From: JAEHDI01 sp035455185
GTDB lineage: Bacteria > Acidobacteriota > Terriglobia > Bryobacterales > Bryobacteraceae
Assembly: GCA_035455185.1 (NCBI GenBank)
Contig: DATIFQ010000372.1
Span: 1-61,559, forward strand
Direction: 5' to 3'
Length of the DNA stretch: 61,559 bases
Below are positions 41,131 through 51,700 of the stretch, piece after piece (positions within the stretch are counted from its first letter, which is position 1; each line of letters starts with the position of its first letter). The notes under the pieces were generated by a model that saw nothing but the letters and a program-made list of their open reading frames with translations, had not been told where the DNA came from and made no database searches. A program made the translations under genes and the position numbers.

Positions 41131-42446
41131 GAAGCCCTCTTGGGCTCGATTCCCAGCCGCCACAAGCAGACCGCCGCGACGGCTGCTGCCGTGCTGAAGC
41201 CGGCGACCACCGGCAGTCCTATCCATTGGGCAGAGGAGATCATGCCAGAAAGCGATCCGGCGGCATTGATCAACAATGCGAGCCCTGCGCAGATACTCGG
41301 GATGCGCCATTCACCCAGGGAAAACATCGAGCGTGAGATCACATCGAGTGCGGCCCAGGCGACAAGCACGGGACAGAAGCCGGTCAAGATATCCGTCACC
41401 GTCCGGGTGGAAGCGGCGCTGAAGCGGCCGCGCTCGAATAGCACCGAGACAACCAACGGCGCGAGCGCAATCATCAAAAGCACGACGGCCAGGGCCGCGA
41501 GCGCGCTGAGGATCGCGGCCCGACCGATCACTCCGACGGCGAGGCGGCGGTTCTTTCGAAGCCGGAACGGCGCCAGTTCACTCATCAGAGACGATGAGAG
41601 CGAATTAACCAGCAGTGCCAAAGGGACACCGGTGAGCTTGAGGCAGTACTCGAACGCAACCGTAGAACCGGAACCGAAGGTCGAGGCCAGCGCGCGTGTC
41701 ACCACCGGGCTCAGTCCGATCAGCAGAGAGTACGAAAGCACGGGTCCGGGACCAAGAATTAACTCGCGTAAGCCCATACGCCGGTGCGCTGCTGTTCGGC
41801 CGCGCAGAATCGGCCAAGAGATCGACGTCGCAGCGGCGAGTTGGAGCCACGCGCCGGCGGCGTACCCGGCGGCGAATCCTGCCGCCCCGATCCATGAATG
41901 CAACAGCAGCGCGCCGACGACGGTCGAAACGTTCACCATTCCCTGATGAAACGCGGCGAACGCGAACCGGCGCTTGCTGTAAAGAAGTGCGGTGAACAGC
42001 GTGCTCAGGGAGAGGGCCGGGATTGCAGTCGCGGTGACCCTCAATAGTTGCGCGGCCTGAGAAATGGTCTCCGCGGACAGGCCTGGCGCAAGAAGGCGGA
42101 CCAGTGGTTCCGCGGCAAAGATGAACAGCACGGACACAGCAACCGCCAGGCGGAAGATCGGCCGAGCGAGATCGGAGAACGCGGGCGTTTGTTCGGGCAG
42201 CGCCAGCAGAGGCCCGAAACCGAAGACCACCGTGGTGGCCAACACGGCCCACCACAGGTCGACGGGCGCGAAAGCAACCGAGAGCGCATCGGCCGGCGGG
42301 CCGGTTCCCAGCAGGTACGCGATTACCACCTGGCGGACGAAGCCAAGCAACTGCCCGCCGAAGATCGCTGCGCCGGCCACGAGGCCGCCCCTGACGACCT
42401 TCCACTCAGAGATCCGCGCTGAGGAGGTCCCGAAAGCAGTGCTCAT
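41127..42446 (-). CDS. MurJ/MviN-like lipid flippase
   Basis: A 439-residue polytopic protein of the MOP superfamily with about 13 membrane segments. GAAIFGGQLLGFVRQVVIAYLLG, PADALSVAFAPVDLWWAVLATT and FERGRFSAASTRTVTDIL resemble MurJ/MviN-type flippases. In this setting it probably flips the lipid-linked polysaccharide unit (Wzx role) rather than lipid II. The ATG at 42446 lies inside the 3' end of the GT4 gene (41-base overlap); an in-frame codon at 42488 would extend the overlap. Confidence 0.85.
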   Translation of the reverse strand: MSTAFGTSSARISEWKVVRGGLVAGAAIFGGQLLGFVRQVVIAYLLGTGPPADALSVAFAPVDLWWAVLATTVVFGFGPLLALPEQTPAFSDLARPIFRLAVAVSVLFIFAAEPLVRLLAPGLSAETISQAAQLLRVTATAIPALSLSTLFTALLYSKRRFAFAAFHQGMVNVSTVVGALLLHSWIGAAGFAAGYAAGAWLQLAAATSISWPILRGRTAAHRRMGLRELILGPGPVLSYSLLIGLSPVVTRALASTFGSGSTVAFEYCLKLTGVPLALLVNSLSSSLMSELAPFRLRKNRRLAVGVIGRAAILSALAALAVVLLMIALAPLVVSVLFERGRFSAASTRTVTDILTGFCPVLVAWAALDVISRSMFSLGEWRIPSICAGLALLINAAGSLSGMISSAQWIGLPVVAGFSTAAAVAAVCLWRLGIEPKRAS

Positions 42447-43554
42447 TCGAGGATAGGACGAAAGGAACCTGCGCCCGAAAGAACGCATTTACACTGTCCC
42501 GGAATCTGTGCCGGGAAAACAAGAGGCTCTGTAGACGAATTGCGCGAGAATCCCATTCCATCGTCTCCATTTTCTCGACCGCCGCAAGGAGAGATCCGGC
42601 TGTCTGTGGGCGAAAATGCACTCCGGTGCGGCCGTCGACGACCGTTTCGGTGGCTCCGCCTTCGCCGAAACAGACTACGGGGCGGCCGCATGCCTGGGCC
42701 TCGACAGGAACCATGCCGAAATCCTCGCGGCCCGGAAAGACGAGCGCGCGGCAGTTGCGGTAGAGATCGCGAAGGCGCTCGTCGGAGACCTCGCCCAGAA
42801 ACTCGACAGGCGGCCGTGCGCGCGCGCGTAGATCCTTCCCGAGCGTGCCTTTGCCGGCCACAAGAAGACGACGAGGTCCGCCGGAGAAGGCGTCCACCGC
42901 AAGGTCAATGCGTTTGTAGGGTTCGAGGGAAGAGACGACGAGGTAGTAATCGCCGGCCGGCCGCATGTCCGGCGAGGGCGTAAAGAAGTCGGTGTCCACC
43001 GGAGGATAGACGACCGTCGCTCCCGCTCCATAGATGCTCGAGATTCGCGCGTGGACGGTTTCGGAATTTGCGAGAAACCAGTCGACGCTCAGGGCTGTGC
43101 GCCGGTCGAAACGACGCAGGTAGGGAGCGACGAGGGCAAGCGCGGCGCGCTTCCACAGCCGACCACTGCCGAAACGGAAATAGTCCTCTCTGTTGTCCCA
43201 CACATAGCGCATGGGCGTGTGGATGTAGCTGATGTGCGTTGCGCCGGCCGGCACGCATACGCCTTTCGCCACCGCGTGGCTGCTCGAAATCACGAGATCA
43301 TAGCCGCTTAGATCAAGCGAGCGGGCAGCAATTGGAAACAACGGCAGATAGTACCGATACGCCTGCCGGGCCAGTGGCAGTTTGTCGAGGAGCGACACGC
43401 CCCGGACTCGCCTCTCAATCTCAGCGGTCACGTTCCCGCGTTTCCAGACAAGCGTGAAGACATCCGCATCCGGCAGGAGGCGGATGAATTCGGCGAGCAC
43501 TTTCTCGCCACCGCGCATGCCAGTGAGCCAGTCGTGAACGAGAGCGATTTTCAA
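42406..43554 (-). CDS. Glycosyltransferase family 4 protein (WbaZ-like)
   Basis: A 382-residue GT-B enzyme. The N-terminus MKIALVHDWLTGMRGGEKVL and the segment HISYIHTPMRYVWDNREDYF are characteristic of WbaZ/mannosyltransferase-like GT4 proteins. The C-terminal part has YKRIDLAVDAFSGGPRRLLV and REDFGMVPVEAQACGRPVV. The acceptor and donor sugars cannot be told from sequence. It overlaps the Wzz-like gene by ATGA at 43551-43554, so the two are translationally coupled. Confidence 0.91.
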   Translation of the reverse strand: MKIALVHDWLTGMRGGEKVLAEFIRLLPDADVFTLVWKRGNVTAEIERRVRGVSLLDKLPLARQAYRYYLPLFPIAARSLDLSGYDLVISSSHAVAKGVCVPAGATHISYIHTPMRYVWDNREDYFRFGSGRLWKRAALALVAPYLRRFDRRTALSVDWFLANSETVHARISSIYGAGATVVYPPVDTDFFTPSPDMRPAGDYYLVVSSLEPYKRIDLAVDAFSGGPRRLLVAGKGTLGKDLRARARPPVEFLGEVSDERLRDLYRNCRALVFPGREDFGMVPVEAQACGRPVVCFGEGGATETVVDGRTGVHFRPQTAGSLLAAVEKMETMEWDSRAIRLQSLLFSRHRFRDSVNAFFRAQVPFVLSSNEHCFRDLLSADL

Positions 43555-44678
43555 GTTCTCGGCGCCACCCAGCGCCGTTCACCAACGGGCTCCACCGGGG
43601 CGGACCGGAGGCCAAATTCGATGGTCAAGTAGAGCAGGGCGAGAAGCAGCCCGAGCGCGCCTGCCACGAACAGATTGAGAGGGATATTGGGGGAGGACGG
43701 CCGTTCCGGCGGCACGCCAGGATCCAGAATGTTGAGCCTTTCGCCGCGAAGACCTGATGCGGACTGCAATTCGAGCAGGCGCTTCTGGGCTTGCTCACGG
43801 ACGGCACGCGCGTCGTCGAACTCGGTCTCTGAGGCTTGCAGTTCCGCCTCGCGACTGGCAAGGCTCTTCTGCATGTCGGCGCTCTTGCGCTCCAGATTTG
43901 CCTCTTCACGACGAAGCCTTGCAGCACGGTTACGCAGCGATTGGAGATGCGACTGGGCGCCTTCGATTTGGGTGCCGTCGGCCGTGAGAACTGTTTTCCT
44001 GCGCTCTTCCTCGTCAGCCGCGGCAAGTTCGGAGGTCAGTGCCAGCCGCGCGATCTCAATGCGCAGATCACCGATTCGGTCCAACTCGAATCGCAGCGCC
44101 TCTGAAGAAGAAGCGCGCTTCCGCGCCTCGAGGAACGCCGCTCCGGCTGCCGCAAGACGGCGGGTCGCCTCGTCAAGTCCCGTCCGTGCGACGGCGATCA
44201 ATTCTTCGTCATCCGCGCGGTTCGACTCGCGGTTGAGCTTAATCGTCCGCTCAGCAACGAACAGTGCAACGTCGTGAGCCTGATTCGGATTGGGCAGCGT
44301 CGCGGTAATCTCCATCACCTTCGTGTTGCGCACGATGGAAACCCTCAGCACCTCGTTCTTCAACTTCTCCAAAGGCTTCGAGGTGTTCGCGCGCAGGCGG
44401 AAGCGCTCTGCCGCTTTTGCGAAGATCTGGTCGCTTGATGCGAGGTGTTCGTAGGTGCGGAGCGATTCGAGGTAGACGGGGCTGACAGCCGTGGAGGCGC
44501 GGACGTCGCTACCGGCCGGCGGTTCGATGACGAGTAAGACCCGGGCCGTGTACTTCTTCGGCAGCAACAGGCTGATAATGAGCGTGCTGGCGAGCGCCGT
44601 TGCGAGCACGACCGCCGCCAGCCGCCAGCGCGAGCGGATGTGCGAGAGGTATTGCCGGCCGTCAAACGGATCGGGCAT
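43551..44678 (-). CDS. Wzz-type chain-length/polysaccharide co-polymerase protein
   Basis: The 375-residue protein has an N-terminal membrane segment (LAAVVLATALASTLIISLLL, about 20-40), a periplasmic Wzz domain with YTARVLLVIEPPAGSD, a long coiled-coil region (about 190-310), and a C-terminal membrane segment (LNLFVAGALGLLLALLYLTIEF). There is no tyrosine-kinase domain. It probably controls chain length with the polymerase in the same arm. The ATG at 44678 (MPDPFDGRQYLSHI) is preferred over 44714. It is the first gene of the minus-strand arm. Confidence 0.9.
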   Translation of the reverse strand: MPDPFDGRQYLSHIRSRWRLAAVVLATALASTLIISLLLPKKYTARVLLVIEPPAGSDVRASTAVSPVYLESLRTYEHLASSDQIFAKAAERFRLRANTSKPLEKLKNEVLRVSIVRNTKVMEITATLPNPNQAHDVALFVAERTIKLNRESNRADDEELIAVARTGLDEATRRLAAAGAAFLEARKRASSSEALRFELDRIGDLRIEIARLALTSELAAADEEERRKTVLTADGTQIEGAQSHLQSLRNRAARLRREEANLERKSADMQKSLASREAELQASETEFDDARAVREQAQKRLLELQSASGLRGERLNILDPGVPPERPSSPNIPLNLFVAGALGLLLALLYLTIEFGLRSAPVEPVGERRWVAPRT

Positions 44679-44807
44679 CGGCACCTCCCGAAGGTTGCCA
44701 GAGGTGACACCCAAGAAACGTAATGGGGCCGAGATACGGACCTTTCATGGCCGGCCGAGACGCCGGCTTCGAAACAGCAGCGGCAATATGCGTCTTAGTG
44801 TGCCGCA

Positions 44808-44836
44808 TTGCCCAGCGCGCCAATCTTGCCTATGAT
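44808..44836 (+). promoter_or_regulatory. Promoter of the plus-strand polysaccharide arm
   Basis: TTGCCC (44808-44813) and TATGAT (44831-44836) are separated by 17 bases, a good housekeeping promoter in the divergent intergenic region. It rules out the TTG codon at 44836 as start of the next gene and favours the ATG at 44914. Confidence 0.55.
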
Positions 44837-44913
44837 TGCACGATAGACTCGGGGTCTCGATTTTGTCAACCATTCACGTCGGAACACTTGTAAATTCGAG
44901 ATCCGGGATCGGG

Positions 44914-46767
44914 ATGCCCGGTTTTGCGATCGTCGCCGCGGTGCTTGCGCTGGCTCCGCTCCTGATCCTGCCCGGAAGTCTGCTTTATTTCGATGTGACG
45001 CCAAAAGTAGCCGTGGTAGTGCTGGGGACAGCGGTGGTGCTGCTTTTGGGGAGTGGACCGCCATTGGAGAGAACCGGCGCCACAGGCTGGTTCGGCATGC
45101 TGCTTGTTGTGCAAGCAGCGTCTTTGCTGCTTTCCACCGCGCTGTCGACGCAGCGTTGGCTCTCGGTCACTGGGACGAATTGGCGGCGCTTCGGGCTGGT
45201 GACACAGTTATCTGTGGTGGTTTTCGTCTGGTTAGTCGCGCGGTGCATGGGGGCCAGCCCCGCCGTACGTGTACTCCATATCCTGCGGTTGATTGCAGCG
45301 TGCGGCGCGATGGCAGCGTTTTACGGCATTCTTCAGTACTTCGGGTGGGACCCATGGCTGCCGGCGAGTTTCTATCATGTCGGCGAAGGAATTTGGACCA
45401 TCGTACGTCCGCCAGGAACCCTCGGGCACGCTGTGTATTTTGCGAACTGGCTCCTCTATGCGTTATTCGCCGGAATGGGATTGCTGCTCGCCGAGCGGGC
45501 GCGGACCTGGAGACTACTGGGCGCGGCCGCCTGCGCCATGTGCTCGCTGGCGATCGTGCTTAGCGGCACGCGTGCCGCCGTGGTTGGACTCGCCGGGGGC
45601 GCGGTGTTTCTGCTTTTCCGGGTTCGGCCGCGATTGCGTCTGCGTGCGCTCGGGGCGACTGCGCTGCTGCTTGCGGGGTTGGCTGTTTTCTATTTCTCAG
45701 CGCCGGGGCAGAAACTGCGGGCGCGCGTGCGCTGGTCGTTCGAAGACCCGCGCGGCGGGGCACGCCTGCTCCTTTGGAGAGACACGTTGCGTATGGCGGG
45801 GGAGCACTGGGCAGTGGGCACCGGACCAGAGACCTTCTCTGCGCAGTTTCCCAGGTACCAATCCGCAGATCTGGCGCGCGCTTATCCGGATTTCTATCAC
45901 GAATCGCCACACAACATACTTCTCGACGCGCTGGCCACGCAAGGGATCTTGGGTCTCGCTGTACTCCTGGCGTTCTGCGCTCTGGCATTCCGGACCGGAT
46001 GGCGGGCGCACATCACTTATCCGGCCGTCTCCGGCGTCCTTGGGGCGATGATTGTGGCCGCGATTGTTAGCCAGCAGTTCACTGTGTTCATACTTCCGAC
46101 CGCGCTGTACTTCTACCTGACCGTGGCGATGCTTATCGCACTGTCAGCAGGAGACGGGACGGGAAAAACGGCAAGCCCCGGCAGTGTGTACCGAGTCGTG
46201 TCACTCGTGGTCCGTGTTTCGGCAGCGGCGTTGTTCACCTTGTTCGCAGTGCGTCTCATTGTGGCGGACCGGGCGCTGGCGCTTACCCGGACTGAACTCG
46301 AGGCGGGGCGACTCGATGTGGCGATCGAGCAGCATCGCCGGGCATTGGAGTGGCAGCCTCCAGGCATGAACGCTGAGTTGTGGTACTCGCGCAGCCTGGC
46401 GGCGCTTGCCGGGAATTCGCCTAACTTGCTTGTGCGATTGCAGGCGATGCACCGGGCGATCGAGGCTGGAGAGCGCTCGACCCGCTCGTCCGAGGAACCG
46501 CCTAACGCCTGGTACAGCCTCGCAGCCCTATATGCCGTGCAGAATGACGCCGCCGGGGTAGAGCGATGCCTGCGCAATGCGATCAGCGCCTCTCCGAAAT
46601 GGTACAAGCCTCACTGGGTGCTTGCACAGGTGTTGGCACGGACCAGCCGTCTCAAAGAAGCGAGGAAGGAGGCGGCGACAGCGGTGGACCTGAATGGCGG
46701 CAGGAATCCGGAAGTAGGTCGGACCTTGGACGCGATTGCCGCCAGCCCCGATCCTCCGAACCGCTGA
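44914..46767 (+). CDS. O-antigen ligase-like protein with C-terminal TPR region
   Basis: The 617-residue protein has about 12 membrane segments with a periplasmic loop containing the ligase-type segments GTGPETFSAQFPRYQS and HESPHNILLDALATQGILGL. The last 170 residues are soluble and helical (EAGRLDVAIEQHRRALEWQP, NAWYSLAALYAVQNDAAGVERCLRNAI), i.e. tetratricopeptide-type repeats. This is the Wzy_C/O-antigen ligase plus TPR architecture. It is a second such protein besides the one at 39673-41130. The start is uncertain; the ATG at 44914 lies downstream of the predicted promoter. Confidence 0.87.
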   Translation: MPGFAIVAAVLALAPLLILPGSLLYFDVTPKVAVVVLGTAVVLLLGSGPPLERTGATGWFGMLLVVQAASLLLSTALSTQRWLSVTGTNWRRFGLVTQLSVVVFVWLVARCMGASPAVRVLHILRLIAACGAMAAFYGILQYFGWDPWLPASFYHVGEGIWTIVRPPGTLGHAVYFANWLLYALFAGMGLLLAERARTWRLLGAAACAMCSLAIVLSGTRAAVVGLAGGAVFLLFRVRPRLRLRALGATALLLAGLAVFYFSAPGQKLRARVRWSFEDPRGGARLLLWRDTLRMAGEHWAVGTGPETFSAQFPRYQSADLARAYPDFYHESPHNILLDALATQGILGLAVLLAFCALAFRTGWRAHITYPAVSGVLGAMIVAAIVSQQFTVFILPTALYFYLTVAMLIALSAGDGTGKTASPGSVYRVVSLVVRVSAAALFTLFAVRLIVADRALALTRTELEAGRLDVAIEQHRRALEWQPPGMNAELWYSRSLAALAGNSPNLLVRLQAMHRAIEAGERSTRSSEEPPNAWYSLAALYAVQNDAAGVERCLRNAISASPKWYKPHWVLAQVLARTSRLKEARKEAATAVDLNGGRNPEVGRTLDAIAASPDPPNR

Positions 46768-46871
46768 ATCGGCAGACCGAGGAAGCCCCTCCACAGTAAC
46801 ATTCGTTAATTTACGGCAGCCGCCCTTGTGTCTCTGAAGGCCGGAGCGTAAACTCGCAAGAGGAGGGATTT

Positions 46872-47684
46872 GTGCGCAATCGAGGACTTGTATTGCTCAC
46901 GCTCACGTGCGCGGTTGCCGCCTACAGCCAGACGCCGGCAGTGTTCGATGGCGGCGTGGTCAACGCAGCCAGTTTCGCTTCCGGGCAGGTGGTAACTCCA
47001 GGATCGCTCGTTTCCATCTTTGGTACGGAACTTACCGGGGCTCTTGCGCTCGCAGATAGCATTCCACTGGCGACCCAACTGTTGAACGTCTCGGTGACGT
47101 TTAACAACATTCCCGCGCCGTTGGTCGCAGTCATTCCAGGAGGTTCGGCGCAAATCAACGCACAGCTCCCGTGGAATGTACTGCCAGCCGGCGAGAAGAC
47201 CGGAACGGCCAACGTGGTGGTGACGCGCGGCGGTGTTTCGTCGGCCCCAAAGGTGGTACAAGTCGGCCCATTCTCGCCCGGCATCTTCGCCGTCAATTTC
47301 GGCATCGGTCCGGCGATCGCGATCTTACCGGACGGCGCGCTGGCGGCGCCGGCGGGATCGATACCGGGACTAGCGACTCGTCCAGCCAAGGTTGGTGACG
47401 TTCTGGAAGTCCTGGCTACCGGCCTCGGCGAAGTGGATATACCGGTGGCGAATGGGCATAACTCTCTGGATCACCTCCGGCAGACGACCACGAAGCCGAC
47501 CGCGCTCGTCGGCGGTGTGCCGGTCAAAGTCGAATTTTCCGGGATGTCTCCGCAGTTCGTCGGCGTGAACCAGGTCAATATCCGGATCGACAACCCGAAT
47601 GTTCCCAAGGGAAATGCCGTGCCGCTACAGCTTCAGGTCGGCGGCATCACCAGCACGGATAAAGTGACGATCGCGGTCGAGTAG
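46872..47684 (+). CDS. TIGR03437-type cell-surface protein
   Basis: The 270-residue protein starts at GTG 46872, preceded by AGGAGGG, and has a signal peptide (ending near AVAAYSQ). The remainder is one TIGR03437 domain: GVVNAASFASGQVVTPGSLV, IFGTELTG, INAQLPWNV and FSPGIFAVN are its typical blocks. This domain is greatly expanded in Solibacter-like acidobacteria, usually at the C-terminus of large proteins; here it stands nearly alone. It lies three bases before the HprK-related kinase gene, so it belongs to that operon. Confidence 0.9.
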   Translation: MRNRGLVLLTLTCAVAAYSQTPAVFDGGVVNAASFASGQVVTPGSLVSIFGTELTGALALADSIPLATQLLNVSVTFNNIPAPLVAVIPGGSAQINAQLPWNVLPAGEKTGTANVVVTRGGVSSAPKVVQVGPFSPGIFAVNFGIGPAIAILPDGALAAPAGSIPGLATRPAKVGDVLEVLATGLGEVDIPVANGHNSLDHLRQTTTKPTALVGGVPVKVEFSGMSPQFVGVNQVNIRIDNPNVPKGNAVPLQLQVGGITSTDKVTIAVE

Positions 47685-47687
47685 GCG

Positions 47688-48698
47688 ATGCGCGGCACGC
47701 CCGGACCCGTGCTCTCGGTCGAAGAATCCGTGGAAACCGAAACGCGGATCTTCGATCCATTCGGCCAGGGAACGGACCTCGCTCATACAGCGAACTTCCA
47801 TCCGCTGGGATTTCCTCTCCAGCTAGCGACGAACTCCGCCGATGTTTTGACGGCCGCCCGCGAGAACTGGAGTGGTTTCATCCCGTGCTTTGACGTGCCA
47901 CCCTTGCGGCTGCACGTCGCAGTGGATGAGGAGAACCCCGGCCCCTGTCCGACGAGCCTGATCTTCCGCGCGCAACGGTATTTGCTTACCGTGATCTCCG
48001 ACCCCAGTAACTTCGCGGTCTGCGATCTCGAACGGGGATTCGCGTCCTGCTGGTTCACTCGTGCCACCGCCAGCAATCGGGAGTGGTTGCGTTACTTCTA
48101 TCTGGACACCGTCGCTTATCTCATCCTTTGGCACCAGCACCTGACACGCATTCATGCGAGCTGCGTCGCTCGCAATGGCCGAGGTGTCCTGCTGTGCGGC
48201 CCTTCGGGCGCCGGTAAGAGCTGCCTCGCTTACGCCTGCACGCGACGCGGCTGGACATTTATCTCCGACGAAGCCACCTCGCTGATGCGAAGGTCGAGTG
48301 AGCGCGTCGTGCTGGGAAATCCGCGGCGCATGCGGTTTCGCGAAACGGCCGCCGACGTCCTTCCGGAACTCAGTGGAAGAGTGGCCGCGCCGAATCCGGC
48401 CGGCAAGATCACGATCGAGGTTCCGACAAGCGATTTGCCGGGCATCATAACGGCGTTCCAGTGCCGCGCCGCCGCGGTAGTATTCCTGGACCGTCACCCC
48501 GGCGGCCCGGCGCGACTGGCGCCGCTCTCGCCGGAAGAAGGCTGGAGCAGGCTCGATCAGGACCTGCCCCTGTTCGATCATTCGGTTCACCTCGAACACC
48601 GCTCATCGTTGAAGCGCCTGCTCGAAACCGGGGTTTATGAGTTGCACTACTGTGACCTGGATCGGGCGGTCGAACTCCTGGAGGAGCTCGTCCGCTGA
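47688..48698 (+). CDS. HprK-related kinase (HPr-rel-A-like)
   Basis: The 336-residue protein has a C-terminal HPr kinase-like P-loop domain: LTRIHASCVARNGRGVLLC, Walker A GPSGAGKS (171-178) and the FISDEATSL segment (191-199) with acidic residues like those of HprK. The N-terminal 140 residues are unassigned. No HPr or PTS gene is nearby, so HPr is not the likely substrate. Related kinases occur beside PF14907-type nucleotidyltransferases and PqqD-like proteins in polysaccharide loci; here the nucleotidyltransferase is two genes downstream, but no PqqD is present. Starts three bases after the TIGR03437 gene. Confidence 0.85.
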   Translation: MRGTPGPVLSVEESVETETRIFDPFGQGTDLAHTANFHPLGFPLQLATNSADVLTAARENWSGFIPCFDVPPLRLHVAVDEENPGPCPTSLIFRAQRYLLTVISDPSNFAVCDLERGFASCWFTRATASNREWLRYFYLDTVAYLILWHQHLTRIHASCVARNGRGVLLCGPSGAGKSCLAYACTRRGWTFISDEATSLMRRSSERVVLGNPRRMRFRETAADVLPELSGRVAAPNPAGKITIEVPTSDLPGIITAFQCRAAAVVFLDRHPGGPARLAPLSPEEGWSRLDQDLPLFDHSVHLEHRSSLKRLLETGVYELHYCDLDRAVELLEELVR

Positions 48699-48709
48699 TT
48701 CATGCCGCC

Positions 48710-51700
48710 ATGATTCTGATCCTGTTAGTTCTCGCAGCGGCGTTTCCGGTCTGGGGCCAGATTGCCTCCGGGTCCGTACTCGGTGAAATCCGTGACGAAT
48801 CGGGAGCGGTCGTTCCGGGCGCACGAGTCACCGCCCGGCATGAGGCCACCGGCTTCGCACGCAGTGTCTTCACCGGCCCCGAAGGCGTGTATCAGATCGA
48901 GCAGTTGCTGCCCGGTCCCTGCACGGTGACCGCGGAGAAGTTCGGCTTTCAGACCGTGATTGCAGGTCCGATCGTGCTGGAAGTCAACCAGCGGGCCCGG
49001 CTTGACCTCGTACTGAAGGTGGGGATAGAGAGAGAATCGGTGACAGTGACGACGGCCGTGTCGCCGCTACGTGCGGACGATCCTTCGGCCGGTCACCGTC
49101 TCGACGCCGCCTCGATTTCATCACTGCCACTTGACCAGCGAAACGTCATCTCGCTGGCGTCGCTGGGCCCGGGGGTAATTCCGCGGGCCCTGGGGGGCTT
49201 CGTTCACGACATTATCACCGACGTACAACCAGGACGCGGCGCAGTGGCGCTGAATCCGTCGGTGAACGGTGCACGTTCCCCGGCGAACGCATTCCTCTTG
49301 GACGGTGCTGCCGACACGGACAGGCTCGCGTTCGTAATCTCCGTGGTCCCGCCGATGGAGTCGGTACAGGAGTTTCGCATGCAGACGTCGCTGCCCTCGG
49401 CGGAATTCGCACAGACTGCCGGCGGGGTCGTAGACGTAGTGACTAAGGCCGGGGCCCGCGAGTGGCACGGCAACGCGTTCGAGTACTTCCGGAACGAAGC
49501 GCTCGATGCCCGCAATTTCTTCGACGATCCATCGCTGCCACGGCCCATCTTCCGGCAGAACCAGTTCGGGGGCTCCCTCGGTGGGCCGGTTCCGCTGCCG
49601 TCCACCTTCTTCTTCGCGGCCTATGAAGGCCTGCGAGGGAAATCCGCCAAGTCGTCCCTGAATCTTGTACCGGACACAACCGTCCGCGGCGGCGATTTTC
49701 GCGGGCGAAACCCGATTTTCGATCCTCTCGACCGGGACCCGGTGACCGGAGCGCGGCAGCCGTTCCCGGGTAACGTGGTCCCGCTGGAGCGAATCGACCC
49801 CGTCGCACGCAGGTTCCTCGATACCTACCAGCCGTTGCCGAATCGGAGCGGCTCCAGTGGCAACTACCTCGACGCCACGCCGAATGAGAACACCGACGAC
49901 AATGTTTCAGCACGCATCGACCATGAGCTACACGGAGGCAGCCGGGTCTTCGGCCGTTACACGCTCAACGAGCAGCGCGGCCGCTTCGCGGGGAGTTTCC
50001 CCGTCCGCCCAACCGAAGAGCGAATCCGCGCGCAACAGGCCGCACTCGGCCTCACCTTCGGCAGATCCTCGTGGCTCAATGAAGCCCGAGTTTCGTTCAC
50101 GCGGCTACGGGTTTTTGACGTTCCAGAGAGTGCGTTCAAGACCAATGTCGCGAAGGAGCTTGGCATCTCGGGGATTCCTGACGACCCGTTTACATACGGC
50201 TTGCCGTACTTCTTGATTACCAACTTCTCCACGGTGACCGACTCGCCGACCCTGCCGCTGACGCAGCGTGACAACCTCTGGCACTTCTCCGACGAGGTTT
50301 CCGTCGCCCGCGGGAGGCACACGCTGCGGTTCGGTTTCGAATGGGTGCGGTTTAACCTCAATTACCTCCAGAGTCAATTAGCGCGGGGACAGTTCATCTT
50401 CACGGGCGCCCTCACCGGCGACCCGTCGGCGCCCGGGACGACTGGCGACCCGCTGGCGGACTTCTTGCTCGGTTTCCCGCAAATCACAAGCCGCAACGTC
50501 GGCACCACGCTGGCATATCTTCACAATAATTCCGCAGCAGGCTACGTGCAGAGCGACTGGCGATGGACAAGCCGCCTGACGCTGAACTTCGGCCTGCGGT
50601 ACGAGTACACGTCGCCGTTCACAGAGGGGCGGGACCACCTGCAAAACCTGGACTATTCAACGCTGCCGGCGGCGCCGCGACTGGTGCCCGTGAAATACGC
50701 CGTCGATCCGGACCGGAACAACTTCGCGCCGCGGGTGGGGCTTGCATTCCGGCCTTTGCCGGGCCGCGAGCTCGTGTTTCGTGCGGGCTACGGCATCTAT
50801 TTCAGTCAGGAAATGGCCATTGAGTCGTACGATCTCATCCGGAACGGCGTGCGCAACGAAAACAACGTGACCGACGGAATCACGCCGGTGCTGACGCTTG
50901 AGAACGGCTTCCCGCAGACAGCGTCGACCGGTCTGCCGGGCTACTTCGGAATTGACCGCCATGCGCGGACGCCATACGTACAGCAGTGGTCGGCTGGATT
51001 GCAGAAGCAACTGCCGGAAGGGATCGTCCTGGACGTCTCCTACGTGGGAACGAAGGGCACGCGGCTGGGACGGTTCCGCAGATTCAACACGCCGCTTCGC
51101 GTCGAGACCGGTGAAAACCTACCGCCGCGACCCGGTGACCTCCAACAGCTCCGGCCGTTTCCTGAGCTCGGCGAGATCATTCAGCGGCAGCACATTTCGA
51201 ACTCCATCTATCATTCCCTTCAGGTCAAAGTAGAAAAGAGGATGGCCAGCCGACTAACCTTCCTCAGCAGTTTCGTCTGGTCGAAATCCATTGACGATGC
51301 CGACAGCGTGATTCCGGGATTCTTTGAGAGCTTCGGCGCCCAGGACGAGCGGAACCTGCGACTCGAACGCGGCCTGTCTTTCTTCGATGTAGGCCGGCGC
51401 ATTAGCGCGGGCTTCGTGTACGCCTTGCCCGCCTCGGCCTTCCTGCGGCCCGTGCTGTCCGGCTGGGGGATGAGCGGGATCGTGACTCTCCAGGACGGAA
51501 CGCCGCTCAACCCGGTCTACTTCGCCTTTGATCCCGCCAACTCGGGCACGCCGAACCGGCCGGACGTGGTACCCGGAGTCAGCGTGAGGCTCCCGCGCAG
51601 CCAACGGACCGCCGACCACTTCTTCAATACGGATGCCTTCCGTGCCCCCGCGCCGTACACTTTCGGCAACGCCGGCAGGAACATTCTGCCGGGCCCGGGG

